The notes under the pieces were generated by a model. The model had not been told where the DNA came from. It searched no databases and saw nothing but the letters and a program-made list of their open reading frames with translations. Below, piece after piece: positions 7,609 through 17,287 of a stretch of 43,201 bases of DNA. The DNA is from an uncultured Actinomycetes bacterium (GTDB lineage Bacteria > Actinomycetota > Actinomycetes > S36-B12 > CAIYMF01). Made by a program: the position numbers and the translations under genes. Position 1 is the first letter of the stretch, and the number at the start of each line of letters is the position of its first letter. The DNA lies in assembly GCA_903918645.1 (NCBI GenBank), contig CAIXFH010000054.1:1-43201 (forward strand). The letters run 5' to 3'.

Positions 7609-8976
7609 ATGAGATGGCGCCTCGTCGCAATCCTGGTCGGATTCACCACTTTGGTGTTAGCCGTCCAGAACATCCCGCTGTCGAAGTTCTTGGAACAGCG
7701 TGAGTTCGAAACGCACATCGCCCAGTTGCAGAGCGACGCCTATACCATCGCGGGCTGGTCAATCGTCGTCCTAGAAACACCAAGCCCCGAGGCCAAGCTT
7801 TACCTGTCGGCTCATGTGGCCGAATACGCCAAGACCTCATCCGCCAGAGTCGTGGTCGTCGACCAAACCGGCACCGTCATTGAGGCCTCAGATTCAGGCA
7901 GCGGTGAGAATTTCACCAACCGACCCGAGATCGAACAGGCTCTCACCGGGCAGGCTGCCTCCGGCGAGCGGATGTCGCAGTCGCTGGGTGAGCCGCTCAT
8001 TTATGTGGCCGTACCGGTGCGCGCAGGGCCGAAAATCCTTGGTGCAGTGCGGCTTACGTACCCATCCAGTGAACTCCAAGCGCAGATCAACGACACCGTG
8101 CGTTCGCTGTTCTCGGTAGGGCTGATCAGCCTGCTCTCCGCAGCTCTGATCGCATTCTTGATGGCCACAGCCATCACTCGCCGAATCCGCCGATTGAGTC
8201 ACACTGCCGAGCGAATCGCCGAGGGCGATCTGGCCGCTCGTGTCGATGACTCAGGGGGCGGTGAGATTGAGGAGCTCGCGACCTCGTTCAACATCATGGC
8301 CGAACGAGTGCAGGGCCTAGTCGAGAAGCAGCGCGACTTCGCAGGTGACGCATCACACCAACTCCGTACTCCCCTGACTGCACTGCGGCTCCGGATGGAC
8401 CGCACCGTCGAGCTCATGGATCTCGATGACCCAGCAGTCGAACAAGTTGAGGCCGCTCGCAACGAACTCGATCGGCTCCAGCGCCTTGTCGATGGGCTCT
8501 TGGCGCTAGCCCGGGCCGACAGTCGCAACCAACGAACCGTCCCGATGGATATCAGTTCGATCGCCAGGGATCGAGTCGACTCCTGGCGGCCGCTGGCCGA
8601 TGAGCAAGGAGTCCAGATCGAGTTCGTCGGGCCAGCCATCGCAATGGCGCAATCGGTGCCGACCGGTGTCGAGCAAGTACTCGACAACTACATCGACAAT
8701 GCCCTTGAGGTGGTACCTGCCGGCGGACGAGTTGTCGTCACAGTGACCCCGACCGACCAGGGTGTCCTCATCACGGTCGACGACAACGGCCCAGGGCTCT
8801 CACCTGAAGACCGAGTGCGCGCCTTTGACCGGTTCTGGCGCGGGCGTCAGGACGACGCCGGTAGCGGTCTTGGCCTGGCAGTGGTGTCGGCTCTGGTCTC
8901 GGCGAGCGGTGGCCGAGTCTGGCTCGACGCATCACCCCTTGGCGGCCTGCGCGCGGCAGCCAAGTTCCCCCGCTGA
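7609..8976 (+). CDS. Membrane sensor histidine kinase
   Basis: This 455-residue kinase has a first membrane segment at residues 5-20, an extracytoplasmic sensor of about 140 residues with a PAS/CACHE-like strand pattern (VVVVDQTGTVIEAS), a second membrane segment near 168-190, a HAMP linker, the phospho-acceptor H250 in FAGDASHQLRTPLTAL, the N box NYIDNALEVV, the G1 box DDNGPGL and the G2 box GSGLGLAVVSAL. It should phosphorylate the regulator encoded immediately upstream. It is the last gene of the pair; a strong hairpin lies two bases after its stop. Confidence 0.94.
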   Translation: MRWRLVAILVGFTTLVLAVQNIPLSKFLEQREFETHIAQLQSDAYTIAGWSIVVLETPSPEAKLYLSAHVAEYAKTSSARVVVVDQTGTVIEASDSGSGENFTNRPEIEQALTGQAASGERMSQSLGEPLIYVAVPVRAGPKILGAVRLTYPSSELQAQINDTVRSLFSVGLISLLSAALIAFLMATAITRRIRRLSHTAERIAEGDLAARVDDSGGGEIEELATSFNIMAERVQGLVEKQRDFAGDASHQLRTPLTALRLRMDRTVELMDLDDPAVEQVEAARNELDRLQRLVDGLLALARADSRNQRTVPMDISSIARDRVDSWRPLADEQGVQIEFVGPAIAMAQSVPTGVEQVLDNYIDNALEVVPAGGRVVVTVTPTDQGVLITVDDNGPGLSPEDRVRAFDRFWRGRQDDAGSGLGLAVVSALVSASGGRVWLDASPLGGLRAAAKFPR

Positions 8977-8977
8977 T

Positions 8978-9004
8978 CTGCGGTCCGCCTACAGCGGACT
9001 GCAG
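8978..9004 (+). terminator. Hairpin terminator after the histidine kinase gene
   Basis: CTGCGGTCCGC, loop CTACA, then GCGGACTGCAG gives an eleven-pair stem with one G-T wobble, followed by TTATCT. It begins just after the kinase stop and lies between convergent genes. The following T-tract is short, so termination efficiency is uncertain. Confidence 0.62.
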
Positions 9005-9046
9005 TTATCTGACCCTGCTGGCCCTGCCCACTGGCCGGGGCTCAAG

Positions 9047-9337
9047 TCAGTGGCTATGTGCACGAATGTAGGTGGCAAACCGCGCCCGGAAGAGCGGCTC
9101 GAGGTCGCCCACTGAGCCGCCACCAAAGACTTGCTTGGCCGCCCGGATGCTCTCGACCAGGCTGCCGCTGATGTCACCTAGCGAGCCACCCTCATCGGCA
9201 ACGTCATTCATCGCGGGGGCGTGGTTGAACAGGTCGACGAAGAATCCGATATCGAGACGGTGCTCAGCAATCGAGAACGCACGCTCGCGCAATTCCTCGT
9301 AGGGCAAGTCCTCAAGTGCTGCGTTGTTCTCAGTCAT
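9047..9337 (-). CDS. Small conserved acidic protein of unknown function
   Basis: I take the ATG at 9337, giving 96 residues beginning MTENNAALEDLPYEELRERA; the longer open frame upstream runs into the DUF3180 gene and has Cys/Arg-rich non-family composition. The protein is soluble and acidic, with predicted helices and a short glycine-rich loop (VFGGGSVGDLEPLFRARF). Similar small proteins sit at this end of the folate cluster in other actinobacteria as far as I recall, but I know of no function. It follows the DUF3180 gene by ten bases and may be the last gene of the folate operon. Confidence 0.72.
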   Translation of the reverse strand: MTENNAALEDLPYEELRERAFSIAEHRLDIGFFVDLFNHAPAMNDVADEGGSLGDISGSLVESIRAAKQVFGGGSVGDLEPLFRARFATYIRAHSH

Positions 9338-9347
9338 GTTGCTGACC

Positions 9348-9821
9348 CTAAGGCTTGGGGTCGACTGACGGTGCACCAGAGTCGGGTGGCACGCGGCAAG
9401 CCCGCTCGAGTAGCAATCCCGACAGGACGCCCAGAATCGACACACCAATGGTGACCACAGCCGCGATCACCTGCTCCCGCACGTAGGCGACGCCCCAATG
9501 GCTGATCAATGCGATCGCCACTCCGACGAAAAAGCCCGCCAGCACAGTGGCCGTCCGCGAAATCGCCATAGCCCAGGCCGCCGATCGCGCGACCACAAGC
9601 GGATCGATCGGCTTAGTGCCGGGCTGACCGGCTAGCCGCGCCTTCGTGCCACGTGCCCACAGCCAGGTGGCTACCGCCAGCATCGCCATGACCAGAGCCA
9701 TCGACCACGGCACGGGGAAGGTGCGGTCAGCCCAGGCATCGACCAGCCTGGCAAAGGCCCACCCGAGCGCAACGGCAATGACCCCGACTGCCAGCAACGA
9801 ACGAATCGAGGTCGGCCTCAT
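9348..9821 (-). CDS. DUF3180-type four-helix membrane protein
   Basis: The 157-residue protein has four hydrophobic segments (about 8-27, 40-57, 83-107 and 117-140) separated by short loops and ends in a Pro/Ser-rich cytoplasmic tail. Size, topology and position directly after folK match the actinobacterial DUF3180 family, whose function is not known. The ATG overlaps the folK stop (ATGA), so it is translated with the folate genes; whether it is involved in folate metabolism is an open question. Confidence 0.82.
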   Translation of the reverse strand: MRPTSIRSLLAVGVIAVALGWAFARLVDAWADRTFPVPWSMALVMAMLAVATWLWARGTKARLAGQPGTKPIDPLVVARSAAWAMAISRTATVLAGFFVGVAIALISHWGVAYVREQVIAAVVTIGVSILGVLSGLLLERACRVPPDSGAPSVDPKP

Positions 9822-10336
9822 CGGGGAGCCACCGGCAATACCAAGGTGACATCCCTGAGTGGACGCACCGACATAGCACCGTCTCGCTTCGCGGCCTCTC
9901 GTGCCAAAGCAGATACGAGGGAGCCATCGGGGAAGGTGGCCTCGGGGTCGGCTTCAGCCCATGGGATCAGGACGAAACCACGATCGGCGGCCCGAGGATG
10001 CGGCAAGGTCAGCGCCGGATCCGAACTGGTAACTCCATCGATCGAGACGATGTCTACATCGAGCGTGCGAGGGCCCCAACGCACTGCGCGAGTGCGATGC
10101 CAGGCCTGCTCGACCCGTTGCGCAAGAGCAAGCAGTTCGTCGGCCGTGGCGTCACTCTCACCCAACAAAATCGCGTTCGCGTAGTCGGGCTGTTCGGGTC
10201 CGCCCACCGGAGCTGTCTCATAGACGGACGAGACTTGAGGATCAGCAAGGTGCGGAGCAATCAGATCGATCGCGCCTTGCAGCGCAGCGATACGATCGCC
10301 GAGATTGGCACCCAGGCCAAACACCACACGCCTCAC
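9818..10336 (-). CDS. folK: 6-hydroxymethyl-7,8-dihydropterin pyrophosphokinase
   Basis: FolK transfers pyrophosphate from ATP to 6-hydroxymethyl-dihydropterin, the step before dihydropteroate synthase. The 172 residues show the family pattern: LGANLGDRIAALQGAI near the start, VYETAPVGGPEQPDYANA, the ATP/pterin loop RWGPRTLDVDIV and LPHPRAADRGFVLIPWAE. It overlaps folB upstream and the DUF3180 gene downstream by four bases each, so the folate genes form a tightly coupled operon. Confidence 0.96.
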   Translation of the reverse strand: MRRVVFGLGANLGDRIAALQGAIDLIAPHLADPQVSSVYETAPVGGPEQPDYANAILLGESDATADELLALAQRVEQAWHRTRAVRWGPRTLDVDIVSIDGVTSSDPALTLPHPRAADRGFVLIPWAEADPEATFPDGSLVSALAREAAKRDGAMSVRPLRDVTLVLPVAPR

Positions 10337-10716
10337 CGGCGACGCACAATCCTCACAGTGACATCGTCAAAAAGGACGCCCACCGGCGCCTGCGGCTTGT
10401 GCACTACGACCTCGGCGAGCAGTACGCCGTCGTAGGCAAGGCAGGCCGTTGCGATCTGCTGCGCCAAGCGCTCAATGAGGTCATGCGGCTCGCCCGTGAT
10501 CAAAGCGACGACGTCAGCCGCAACAGCTGAGTAGTCGACAGTCTTGGAAAGGTCGTCGGATTCGGCCGCCGGACGTGTGTCAACACCGAGCGAGACGTCG
10601 ACGACAAAGGTCTGACCATCACGTCGTTCGAAATCAAGGACGCCGTGATACCCCGTTGCGGAAATTCCGGTGACCGAAATTCGGTCGAGCTGATCCTCCG
10701 ACGCCATGTCGCTCAT
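10333..10716 (-). CDS. folB: Dihydroneopterin aldolase
   Basis: FolB cleaves 7,8-dihydroneopterin to 6-hydroxymethyl-dihydropterin and glycolaldehyde. The 127-residue protein has the usual ITVxGIxxxGYHGVLxFER-like start (RISVTGISATGYHGVLDFE), DLSKTVDYSAVA, HDLIERLAQQIA and the terminal lysine strand VVHKPQAPV, with the catalytic lysine expected in HKP. Overlaps folP and folK by four bases on either side. Confidence 0.96.
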   Translation of the reverse strand: MSDMASEDQLDRISVTGISATGYHGVLDFERRDGQTFVVDVSLGVDTRPAAESDDLSKTVDYSAVAADVVALITGEPHDLIERLAQQIATACLAYDGVLLAEVVVHKPQAPVGVLFDDVTVRIVRRR

Positions 10717-11576
10717 TCTCCTCGTCTCCAGGCCGCGGCGACCTCAGTGGCATCGCGGCTTCCCCGTGCAGCATGCACCCGCACACACCACGCACCTGCA
10801 GCGGCTGCCAAAGCGCTCACGGCGTCTGTCGCGTGATCGCGCTCTGGAGCCGGCCTTGGTTCACCCTCAACAGCCAGAACCTGGCCGAGGAACCGCTTGC
10901 GCGCGGCACCGACCAACACCGGGTAGCCCAGCCCCATCAGGTGGTCAAGACCGCGCAGCAACTCCCAGTTGTGGTGTGCCTTCTTGGCAAAGCCCAGACC
11001 TGGATCTAGCACGATGCGACCAGGCTCGACGCCCGCTTTCAGTGCCGATTCCAGGCGAACACCCAACTCAGCAGCCACATCGATGACGACGTCGTCGTAG
11101 TCGGTGTGCGATTCCATCTCATCGCTGTATCCGCGCCAATGCATGGCGATGTACACAGTGCCGAGTTGGGCAACGGTCTGGTACATCTGCGGGTCGGCAA
11201 GACCCCCGCTCACGTCGTTGACGATGACCGCGCCAGCCTCGACAGCGGCACGGGCGATGTCTGATCTCATGGTGTCGATGCTGACCGGCACACCAGCCGC
11301 GGCAAGATCGCGGATCACAGGTAAGACCCGTCGCGCTTCCTCGTCGGCCGAAATGCGTTGGGCCCCAGGGCGAGTCGACTCACCACCGATGTCGACGAGG
11401 TCGGCGCCATCGCGCATCAACGAGAGCCCATGCTCGACAGCGCGAACAGGGTCAAGCCACATGCCGCCATCAGAGAAGGAGTCCGGGGTCACGTTGATGA
11501 CGCCCATGACGGCACATCGGTCGAGCGTGGCCAGACTCTCGGGCAGCCTGTTAGGACGCAACGGATACGGACTCAC
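10713..11576 (-). CDS. folP: Dihydropteroate synthase
   Basis: FolP condenses the pterin pyrophosphate with p-aminobenzoate and is the sulfonamide target. The 287-residue protein has MGVINVTPDSFSDGG, the pyrophosphate loop VDIGGESTRPGAQ, IVNDVSGG, the pterin-site DPGLGFAKKAHHN and VGAARKRFLG. The GTG start at 11576 lies 23 bases after the folE stop; its ribosome site is weak, which suggests dependence on translation from folE. Confidence 0.96.
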   Translation of the reverse strand: MSPYPLRPNRLPESLATLDRCAVMGVINVTPDSFSDGGMWLDPVRAVEHGLSLMRDGADLVDIGGESTRPGAQRISADEEARRVLPVIRDLAAAGVPVSIDTMRSDIARAAVEAGAVIVNDVSGGLADPQMYQTVAQLGTVYIAMHWRGYSDEMESHTDYDDVVIDVAAELGVRLESALKAGVEPGRIVLDPGLGFAKKAHHNWELLRGLDHLMGLGYPVLVGAARKRFLGQVLAVEGEPRPAPERDHATDAVSALAAAAGAWCVRVHAARGSRDATEVAAAWRRGE

Positions 11577-11599
11577 AGGTCACCAGCCTCGTGACGGTG

Positions 11600-12232
11600 T
11601 CAGCCCAGGATGAGGCTCATGGCCTCGGAGCGGGTTGCAGAATCGCGGAGCTGGCCCCGCACGGCGCTGGTGACAGTCTTGGCGCCGGGCTTACGGATAC
11701 CACGCATGGACATGCAGAGGTGTTCGCACTCCACCACCACGATCGCCCCTCGCGGATTGAGAATCTCAACCAGTGCATCGGCGATCTGCGTGGTCAGACG
11801 CTCCTGCACCTGCGGCCGCTTTGCATACACATCAACGAGGCGAGCGAGTTTGGAAAGTCCAGTGATCCGGCCATCGTTACCCGGGATGTAGCCCACGTGG
11901 GCAACACCATGGAACGGCACGAGGTGATGCTCGCAAGTGGAGTACAACTCGATGCCCTTCACGAGCACCAACTCGTCATGCACTAGGTCGAACGTCGTGC
12001 TCAATACCTCGACTGGTGACTGGCGCAGGCCTGCAAACATTTCAGCGTAGGCACGCGCTACCCGTGCGGGAGTGTCGAGCAGGCCATCACGATCAGGGTT
12101 CTCACCGATGGCAATGAGCAGTTCGCGAATCGCGGCCTCGGCCCGAGCGTGATCGAAGGGGACGGTGACTATCGGCTCGGACGAGTGCACCGGGCCGATC
12201 GCAGATCCCGTGTTTTCGGTATCCAGCACCAT
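11600..12232 (-). CDS. folE: GTP cyclohydrolase I
   Basis: FolE converts GTP to dihydroneopterin triphosphate, the first step of folate synthesis. The 210-residue protein has the zinc and active-site pattern: cysteine and histidines in [37 protein letters not shown], and the second cysteine in [20 protein letters not shown]. Residues 1-20 are a variable extension. It begins two bases after the ftsH stop, so the protease and folate genes are probably co-transcribed. Confidence 0.97.
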   Translation of the reverse strand: MVLDTENTGSAIGPVHSSEPIVTVPFDHARAEAAIRELLIAIGENPDRDGLLDTPARVARAYAEMFAGLRQSPVEVLSTTFDLVHDELVLVKGIELYSTCEHHLVPFHGVAHVGYIPGNDGRITGLSKLARLVDVYAKRPQVQERLTTQIADALVEILNPRGAIVVVECEHLCMSMRGIRKPGAKTVTSAVRGQLRDSATRSEAMSLILG

Positions 12233-12234
12233 GA

Positions 12235-14313
12235 TCAGGCCCCCGATTCGGACGAGCCAGAAGCCGACAGCTCATCGTTGTTTGCGCCTGCATCAGGTGC
12301 CGTCGCAGTGCCGTGATTACCACCGTTACTTGCGGCGGTGGCAGATCCGTTAGCAGATCCATTGGCAGATCCGTTGGCTGATCCGTTGGCTGATCCGTTC
12401 AGCGCCTCGATCTCCTTTGGCGTCTGCACCGGGCCGCGGTCACTTGGTGTGCGCCGCGCTGAACCGGTCCAGGCTGGACGCACCTCTCGACGACGAAGCG
12501 GCACGAAGATGCGAGCGATCTCGTCCTTGTCGAGGGTTTCCTTCTCGAGAAGTTCGACCACTAGAGCGTCAAGAACATCGCGGTTCTCGACGAGGATCTC
12601 GAACGCTTCGTGGTGCGCGGAGTCGATGAAGGCCCGAACTTCCTGGTCGATCGCTGCCGCAACATCCTCGGAGTAATCGCGCATGTGGCCGTAGTCGCGG
12701 CCCATGAAGACCTCGCCCTGTTCTTGGCCGTAGCGAATCGCACCGAGGCGTTCGGTCATGCCGTACTGCGTGACCATCGCCCGGGCCACCGCAGTGGCCT
12801 TTTCAATGTCATTAGAGGCGCCAGTTGTGGGATCGTGGAAGACCAGTTCCTCGGCGGCACGTCCACCGAGCATGTACGCCAACTGGTCGAGCATCTCGGC
12901 TCGGGTGTTGGAGTACTTGTCAGAGTCGGGCAGGACCATGGTGTAGCCGAGCGCGCGTCCGCGCGGCAGGATCGTGATCTTGTGCACAGGGTCCGTGTGC
13001 GGCAATGCGGCAGCAACGAGGGCGTGGCCACCCTCGTGATAAGCGGTGATCTTCTTCTCATGCTCGCTCATCAGACGCGACCGGCGCTGAGGCCCAGCGA
13101 CGACCCGATCGATTGCCTCGTCAAGAGCTGAGTCGTCGATGAAACTACCGCCGAGCCTGGCGGTAAGCAGCGCCGCTTCATTGAGCACATTGGCTAAGTC
13201 GGCGCCGGTGAAACCAGGGGTTCGTCGAGCGACCGCGAGCAGATCGACGTCGGGCGCGAGCGGCTTGCCCTTGGCGTGCACCGCAAGGATCGCCTGACGA
13301 CCCAACAGGTCTGGTGCCGAAACCGCAATCTGGCGATCGAATCGACCGGGTCGCAGCAGAGCTGGGTCAAGGATGTCGGGGCGGTTAGTGGCCGCGATAA
13401 GGATTACTCCACCGCTGACGTCGAACCCGTCCATCTCGACGAGCAGTTGGTTGAGGGTCTGCTCACGTTCGTCGTGGCCACCGCCCATGCCCGCGCCACG
13501 GTGTCGACCGACCGCGTCGATCTCGTCGACGAAGACGATCGCTGGCGCATTGGCCTTCGCTTGTTCGAACAGGTCACGCACTCGGCTCGCACCGACGCCG
13601 ACAAACATCTCGACGAAGTCCGAACCCGAGATCGAGTAGAAGGGAACCCCTGCCTCACCCGCGACAGCGCGGGCGAGAAGAGTCTTGCCGGTACCGGGTG
13701 GGCCATAGAGCAGAACGCCTTTGGGGATCTTGGCACCAACGGCCTGGAACTTAGCCGGGTCTTGCAAGAACTCCTTGATCTCCTGGAGTTCTTCGACCGC
13801 CTCGGTGGCACCGGCCACGTCGTCAAACGTGGTCTTGGGCATGTCCTTGGAGACCATCTTGGCCTTGGACTTGCCGAAGTTCATGATCCGGTTTCCGCCG
13901 CCTTGCATCTGCCCCATGAAGAAGAAGAGCAGACCGAGCACCAAGACCATCGGAAGCAATGTGTAGAGCAGGGTCAGCAGCACACTGTCGTGCGGGACCT
14001 CAATGTTGTAGCCATCCTTGATGGCACCGGAATCAACCTTGGCTTGCAGCATGTTCTGGAGTTGGACGCCCTGGCCGTCGACGTACTGGGCGCGAATCTG
14101 CGTGCCATCGGTGAGGGTAACCTCGATTCGCTGGTCGCGATCAACAATCGTGGCGGCCGTGACCTTGCCCTGTTGGATCGCGGTTACAACCTGGGAGGTA
14201 TCGACATCCTTGGGTGCACCGATGTTGCCAAGCAGGCTCGTCCCGAGCAGCACGAGAAGGACGGCCAGGGCGATCCATACCGCCGGGCCACGCAGGATTT
14301 TCTTGGTATCCAT
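12235..14313 (-). CDS. ftsH: ATP-dependent zinc metalloprotease FtsH
   Basis: FtsH is the membrane-bound AAA protease that degrades misfolded membrane and regulatory proteins. The 692 residues show two N-terminal membrane segments (about 10-28 and 110-132) around a periplasmic domain, Walker A GPPGTGKT, Walker [13 protein letters not shown], the second region of homology ending RPGRFDRQI, and the zinc site HEGGH with the third ligand in the ASNDIEKAT region. The C-terminal tail past residue about 620 is low complexity and includes five GSAN units. It sits between hpt and folE, the usual actinobacterial neighbourhood. Confidence 0.97.
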   Translation of the reverse strand: MDTKKILRGPAVWIALAVLLVLLGTSLLGNIGAPKDVDTSQVVTAIQQGKVTAATIVDRDQRIEVTLTDGTQIRAQYVDGQGVQLQNMLQAKVDSGAIKDGYNIEVPHDSVLLTLLYTLLPMVLVLGLLFFFMGQMQGGGNRIMNFGKSKAKMVSKDMPKTTFDDVAGATEAVEELQEIKEFLQDPAKFQAVGAKIPKGVLLYGPPGTGKTLLARAVAGEAGVPFYSISGSDFVEMFVGVGASRVRDLFEQAKANAPAIVFVDEIDAVGRHRGAGMGGGHDEREQTLNQLLVEMDGFDVSGGVILIAATNRPDILDPALLRPGRFDRQIAVSAPDLLGRQAILAVHAKGKPLAPDVDLLAVARRTPGFTGADLANVLNEAALLTARLGGSFIDDSALDEAIDRVVAGPQRRSRLMSEHEKKITAYHEGGHALVAAALPHTDPVHKITILPRGRALGYTMVLPDSDKYSNTRAEMLDQLAYMLGGRAAEELVFHDPTTGASNDIEKATAVARAMVTQYGMTERLGAIRYGQEQGEVFMGRDYGHMRDYSEDVAAAIDQEVRAFIDSAHHEAFEILVENRDVLDALVVELLEKETLDKDEIARIFVPLRRREVRPAWTGSARRTPSDRGPVQTPKEIEALNGSANGSANGSANGSANGSATAASNGGNHGTATAPDAGANNDELSASGSSESGA
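12341..12400. repeat. 12-bp tandem repeat in the ftsH C-terminal tail
   Basis: Five copies of a 12-base unit (forward GCAGATCCGTTG with C/T changes) encode consecutive Gly-Ser-Ala-Asn units near the FtsH C-terminus. All units are in frame, so changes in copy number would only change tail length. Confidence 0.88.
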
Positions 14314-14423
14314 GACGAAGGGTCGACTGACCCCGTCCCTCCTGACACTGAAGTACTACCCGAACTAACCATGATCGGCTAAGGCACCGACACCCACGAA
14401 GGTACACCGGCACGGCCCGATAC

Positions 14424-14461
14424 GCCGCCGGACCTCCCTGCTGCCGCCGGACCTCCCTGCT
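14424..14461. repeat. 19-bp exact tandem duplication in the hpt-ftsH gap
   Basis: Two adjacent identical copies of GCCGCCGGACCTCCCTGCT occupy the region upstream of ftsH (minus strand), 111 to 148 bases before its start. The whole 237-base gap (14314-14550) presumably holds the ftsH promoter; I could not pick a convincing -35/-10 pair. Confidence 0.8.
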
Positions 14462-14550
14462 GGTGGAAGGAAGATCACACCTATACAGGGACGCCGGTGA
14501 GCCAGGAGTTGTTCCCAACTTTCACCACGGGCGAACAGCAAGCCCCCGAA

Positions 14551-15102
14551 TTACGAATAGACGTGGGGGGCGAGGGTGCCCACAACGCGCAGATTGCGGT
14601 ATTTCTCCCCGTAATCGAGCCCATAACCGACAACGAACTCATTGGGGATATCAAAGCCGACGTACTTAACGTCAACGGGCACTTTGACCGCGTCTGGCTT
14701 GCGCAACATGGTCAACACCTCGACCGACAGCGGACCTCGCGAACGAAGATTGCGAAGCAACCAAGACAGGGTGAGCCCGGTGTCGAGAATGTCCTCTACT
14801 ACCAGGACATTGCGGCCGGTGATATCGCGGTCGAGATCCTTGAGGATCCGAACCACGCCAGATGATGAGGTACCCGATCCGTACGACGAGACTGCCATCC
14901 AATCCATCTCGACTGCATGTGACAGCGCTCGCGAGAGATCCGCCATCAGCATGACCGCCCCCTTGAGGACACCCACTAGCAGAAGGTCACGGCCCGCATA
15001 GTCCGCATCAATCGCGGCCGCGAGCTCGGCGATCTTGGCTTTGAGCGCCTCTTCGTCGACGAGAACTTGCTGCAAATCAGAGCCGAGGTCTACGGCATCC
15101 AT
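14551..15102 (-). CDS. hpt: Hypoxanthine phosphoribosyltransferase
   Basis: Hpt salvages hypoxanthine and guanine to their nucleotides using PRPP. The 183-residue protein has [20 protein letters not shown], the flexible loop [15 protein letters not shown], the PRPP-binding motif [14 protein letters not shown] and the C-terminal [18 protein letters not shown]. The ATG at 15102 has an AGGAG site and overlaps the tilS end by 13 bases. The tilS-hpt-ftsH order is widely conserved in bacteria. Confidence 0.96.
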   Translation of the reverse strand: MDAVDLGSDLQQVLVDEEALKAKIAELAAAIDADYAGRDLLLVGVLKGAVMLMADLSRALSHAVEMDWMAVSSYGSGTSSSGVVRILKDLDRDITGRNVLVVEDILDTGLTLSWLLRNLRSRGPLSVEVLTMLRKPDAVKVPVDVKYVGFDIPNEFVVGYGLDYGEKYRNLRVVGTLAPHVYS

Positions 15103-16148
15103 GGGGTCTCCTGGCGACGAGGGGTCGGGCGCACGCTGAGCCTGCCACAGTCGCGGAGTGCTTCGATACCACCGGGTAGCGCAACGGCTCCCTGACCATG
15201 CCAGTCGGTGACCAATCGGCAGACGCGCACGACGTGTTCTGCGCCCAAACTGCCTGCTGGTGCACCCGACTCGAGCAGCCAGGATCGAACTACGCGCGAG
15301 CGAATCGCATCGCTGAGAACCTGCAGACCAACTACGTCCAGGCTGGCCGGCACGTCCTGGCTGCTAGACACGTCCTGGCTGCTAGAGACGTCCTGGCTGC
15401 TAGACCTGATAGACACCGTGCCTTCGCGCATCAAGTCCCGCGTCGCCACGGACGCAAGCTCCGCCAGCGCGTCAGCGTCGGCCCGGGCGAGGTCGGCGGT
15501 CCGAGCCAGAGCGGCGGCGATACCAGGTCCAAGTTCGCGTTCGAGCATCGGCAGGATCGTGTGCCGCACCCGCACTCTGGTGAATCGGTCATCGGCGTTG
15601 TGCGGATCATCGACCACGGGGGCACCGGAGGGCACAGCCGCGCGCACAACATCTCGCGGTAGGTCCAACAGCGGACGGCGAAACACTCCTCGACGACGAG
15701 GCATACCGGCGAGGCTGCGAGTGCCCGAGCCACGCGCGAGTCCGAGAAGAACAGTCTCGGCTTGATCGTCGCGACTGTGGCCGAGCAGGACAGCCTCCGC
15801 CGAACATGCTCGAGCGGTCGACTCGAGAACCGCGTATCGCGCATCGCGCGCGGCTGCTTCGGGTCCATCGCCCGTTGGTATGACGTCAGCAGCAACGACG
15901 AAAACCGGATCCATCCCGATCGAGCGCAGCCAGTCGGCGGTCGAAGCAGCGACAGCGGCCGATCCGTCCTGCAATTGGTGATCTACGACGATGGCGCCAG
16001 CGCGGCGACGCACAGCCCTAGTGGCGGCAGCCAACGAGACCGAGTCGGGCCCTCCCGAACAAGCCACCACCACGAGCGCATCTGGCGCCAAGTCAGCCAG
16101 ATCTACCCGAACGGCTCGGCGAACCTCGAGGTGCGGCTCAGTGGTCAT
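15090..16148 (-). CDS. tilS: tRNA(Ile)-lysidine synthase
   Basis: TilS adds lysine to C34 of the AUA-reading tRNA-Ile. With the ATG at 16148 (overlapping the metalloprotease stop as ATGA) it has 352 residues; an in-frame start ten codons earlier is less likely. The PP-loop ATPase motif is [15 protein letters not shown] near residue 27, followed by [10 protein letters not shown], and [13 protein letters not shown], then [10 protein letters not shown]. Between the catalytic part and the C-terminal domain there is a serine-rich insert made of three identical SSSQDV units followed by a degenerate one. The frame stays open through it, so the gene looks intact. Confidence 0.95.
   Translation of the reverse strand: MTTEPHLEVRRAVRVDLADLAPDALVVVACSGGPDSVSLAAATRAVRRRAGAIVVDHQLQDGSAAVAASTADWLRSIGMDPVFVVAADVIPTGDGPEAAARDARYAVLESTARACSAEAVLLGHSRDDQAETVLLGLARGSGTRSLAGMPRRRGVFRRPLLDLPRDVVRAAVPSGAPVVDDPHNADDRFTRVRVRHTILPMLERELGPGIAAALARTADLARADADALAELASVATRDLMREGTVSIRSSSQDVSSSQDVSSSQDVPASLDVVGLQVLSDAIRSRVVRSWLLESGAPAGSLGAEHVVRVCRLVTDWHGQGAVALPGGIEALRDCGRLSVRPTPRRQETPWMP
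15351..15404. repeat. 18-bp tandem repeat inside tilS (three SSSQDV units)
   Basis: Three adjacent copies of CACGTCCTGGCTGCTAGA (third copy begins G instead of C) lie in frame within tilS. They encode three SSSQDV units in the linker between the ATPase and C-terminal domains. Confidence 0.92.
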
Positions 16149-17188
16149 GGGAGAAGGTCGGGTGCGATCCGACGGCACCAGGCATCCGGATCGAGCACTT
16201 CGCTGAGGGTCGGCAGGGTGGCCGAGGTGGTCCAGATCCGTTGGAACCCCGCCTGACCGATGAGAGCGATACTGCCCGAGACGAAGGCTCGACCGTCGGA
16301 GTACTGCCGCATCTTGGCGTCGATCCCAAGGAGTCGGCGCATGACCCCATCCAGTGATCCGACGTCGGCGCGTCGATCTTCGAATCGAGTTCTGATCAGT
16401 GCAACGGAGGGAACGATCTCTGGGCCCACGTCATCCATCACGTAATCGGCGTGCCCCTCAAGGACGCTCATCAGCGCGGTCAGTTGATCGAAGACCGCGC
16501 GCTGCTCGGGCGTTTGCAGAGCGTCGACCAACGAAGTCCCGGGTACGCCGCGCATCGCGGACACGATCGCGGAGAGCGCCGCAGCCAATCGCGTGAGCGA
16601 ATCACTTGCACCGGTGGGCGAGAGATTGAGGTAACGGTTGATCAGACTCACGAAGTAGTCGCGCAGCCAGGGAACTCCGCCGAACTGCACTCGATGTGTC
16701 TCCTCGTGCAGGCACACCCAGAGTCGGAAGTCACGAGTGTCGACCCCGAGTTGGCGTTCTGCAGCGACGATATTGGGAGCCACTAGAAGCAGCCGGCCTT
16801 CGCCCGAAGGCGTGAAGGCTTCAAATTGCCCGAGCACTTTGGACGACACGAAGGCCAGCGCACTGCCGATCTGAGCAGCCGTCACTCGTGCGGACACGGC
16901 AGTGAGTGCCGCCGGCTGATCACGTGCTGCGAGTTCGAGCACTGGCCCTAGCACCACCCGAAACCCATTGATATTACTGTCGATCCACGTGGGACGGTCG
17001 ACCACAATCGCCGGGGGCGCCTGGCCCGCGTCGAGCCCAGACCGTTCGCGCACCGGATCGACCGCGAACGAAGCCAGCGCACGAAGTTCGGCAACAGCGG
17101 CGCGTGCGTCGGTTCCGGTGGCGGTTGGCCCAGGTCGAGCAAGACGACGACCGGTGGCACTGGCAAGCGCCCAATCCACGACGTCCAT
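16145..17188 (-). CDS. Zinc-dependent metalloprotease, actinobacterial TilS-linked family
   Basis: The 347-residue protein contains a clear gluzincin-like site: HEETHRVQFGGVPWLRDYF near residue 185, giving HExxH, with a conserved-looking acidic stretch (EGHADYVMDDVGPE, near 245) about 60 residues downstream that may provide the third ligand. There is no signal peptide, so it is probably cytoplasmic. Members are often annotated as zinc-dependent metalloprotease or as coenzyme F420 biosynthesis-associated protein; I see no F420 genes here. It overlaps tilS by four bases. The ATG has AGGG seven bases upstream. Confidence 0.84.
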   Translation of the reverse strand: MDVVDWALASATGRRLARPGPTATGTDARAAVAELRALASFAVDPVRERSGLDAGQAPPAIVVDRPTWIDSNINGFRVVLGPVLELAARDQPAALTAVSARVTAAQIGSALAFVSSKVLGQFEAFTPSGEGRLLLVAPNIVAAERQLGVDTRDFRLWVCLHEETHRVQFGGVPWLRDYFVSLINRYLNLSPTGASDSLTRLAAALSAIVSAMRGVPGTSLVDALQTPEQRAVFDQLTALMSVLEGHADYVMDDVGPEIVPSVALIRTRFEDRRADVGSLDGVMRRLLGIDAKMRQYSDGRAFVSGSIALIGQAGFQRIWTTSATLPTLSEVLDPDAWCRRIAPDLLP

Positions 17189-17287
17189 GTTGTGACCCTA
17201 CGCGAGCAAGCCGATCAAGGTGCCGACAAGGTAGGCACTGCGTGATGCGAGGCCCGAGGCTGATAGCACGGAGCAGCGGGCGCATGC

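Noticed and set aside
12610-14382. Long open frames antisense to ftsH (for example 13276-14382)
   Set aside because: They mirror the codon structure of ftsH, have no family similarity or ribosome site, and the ftsH frame is fully conserved.
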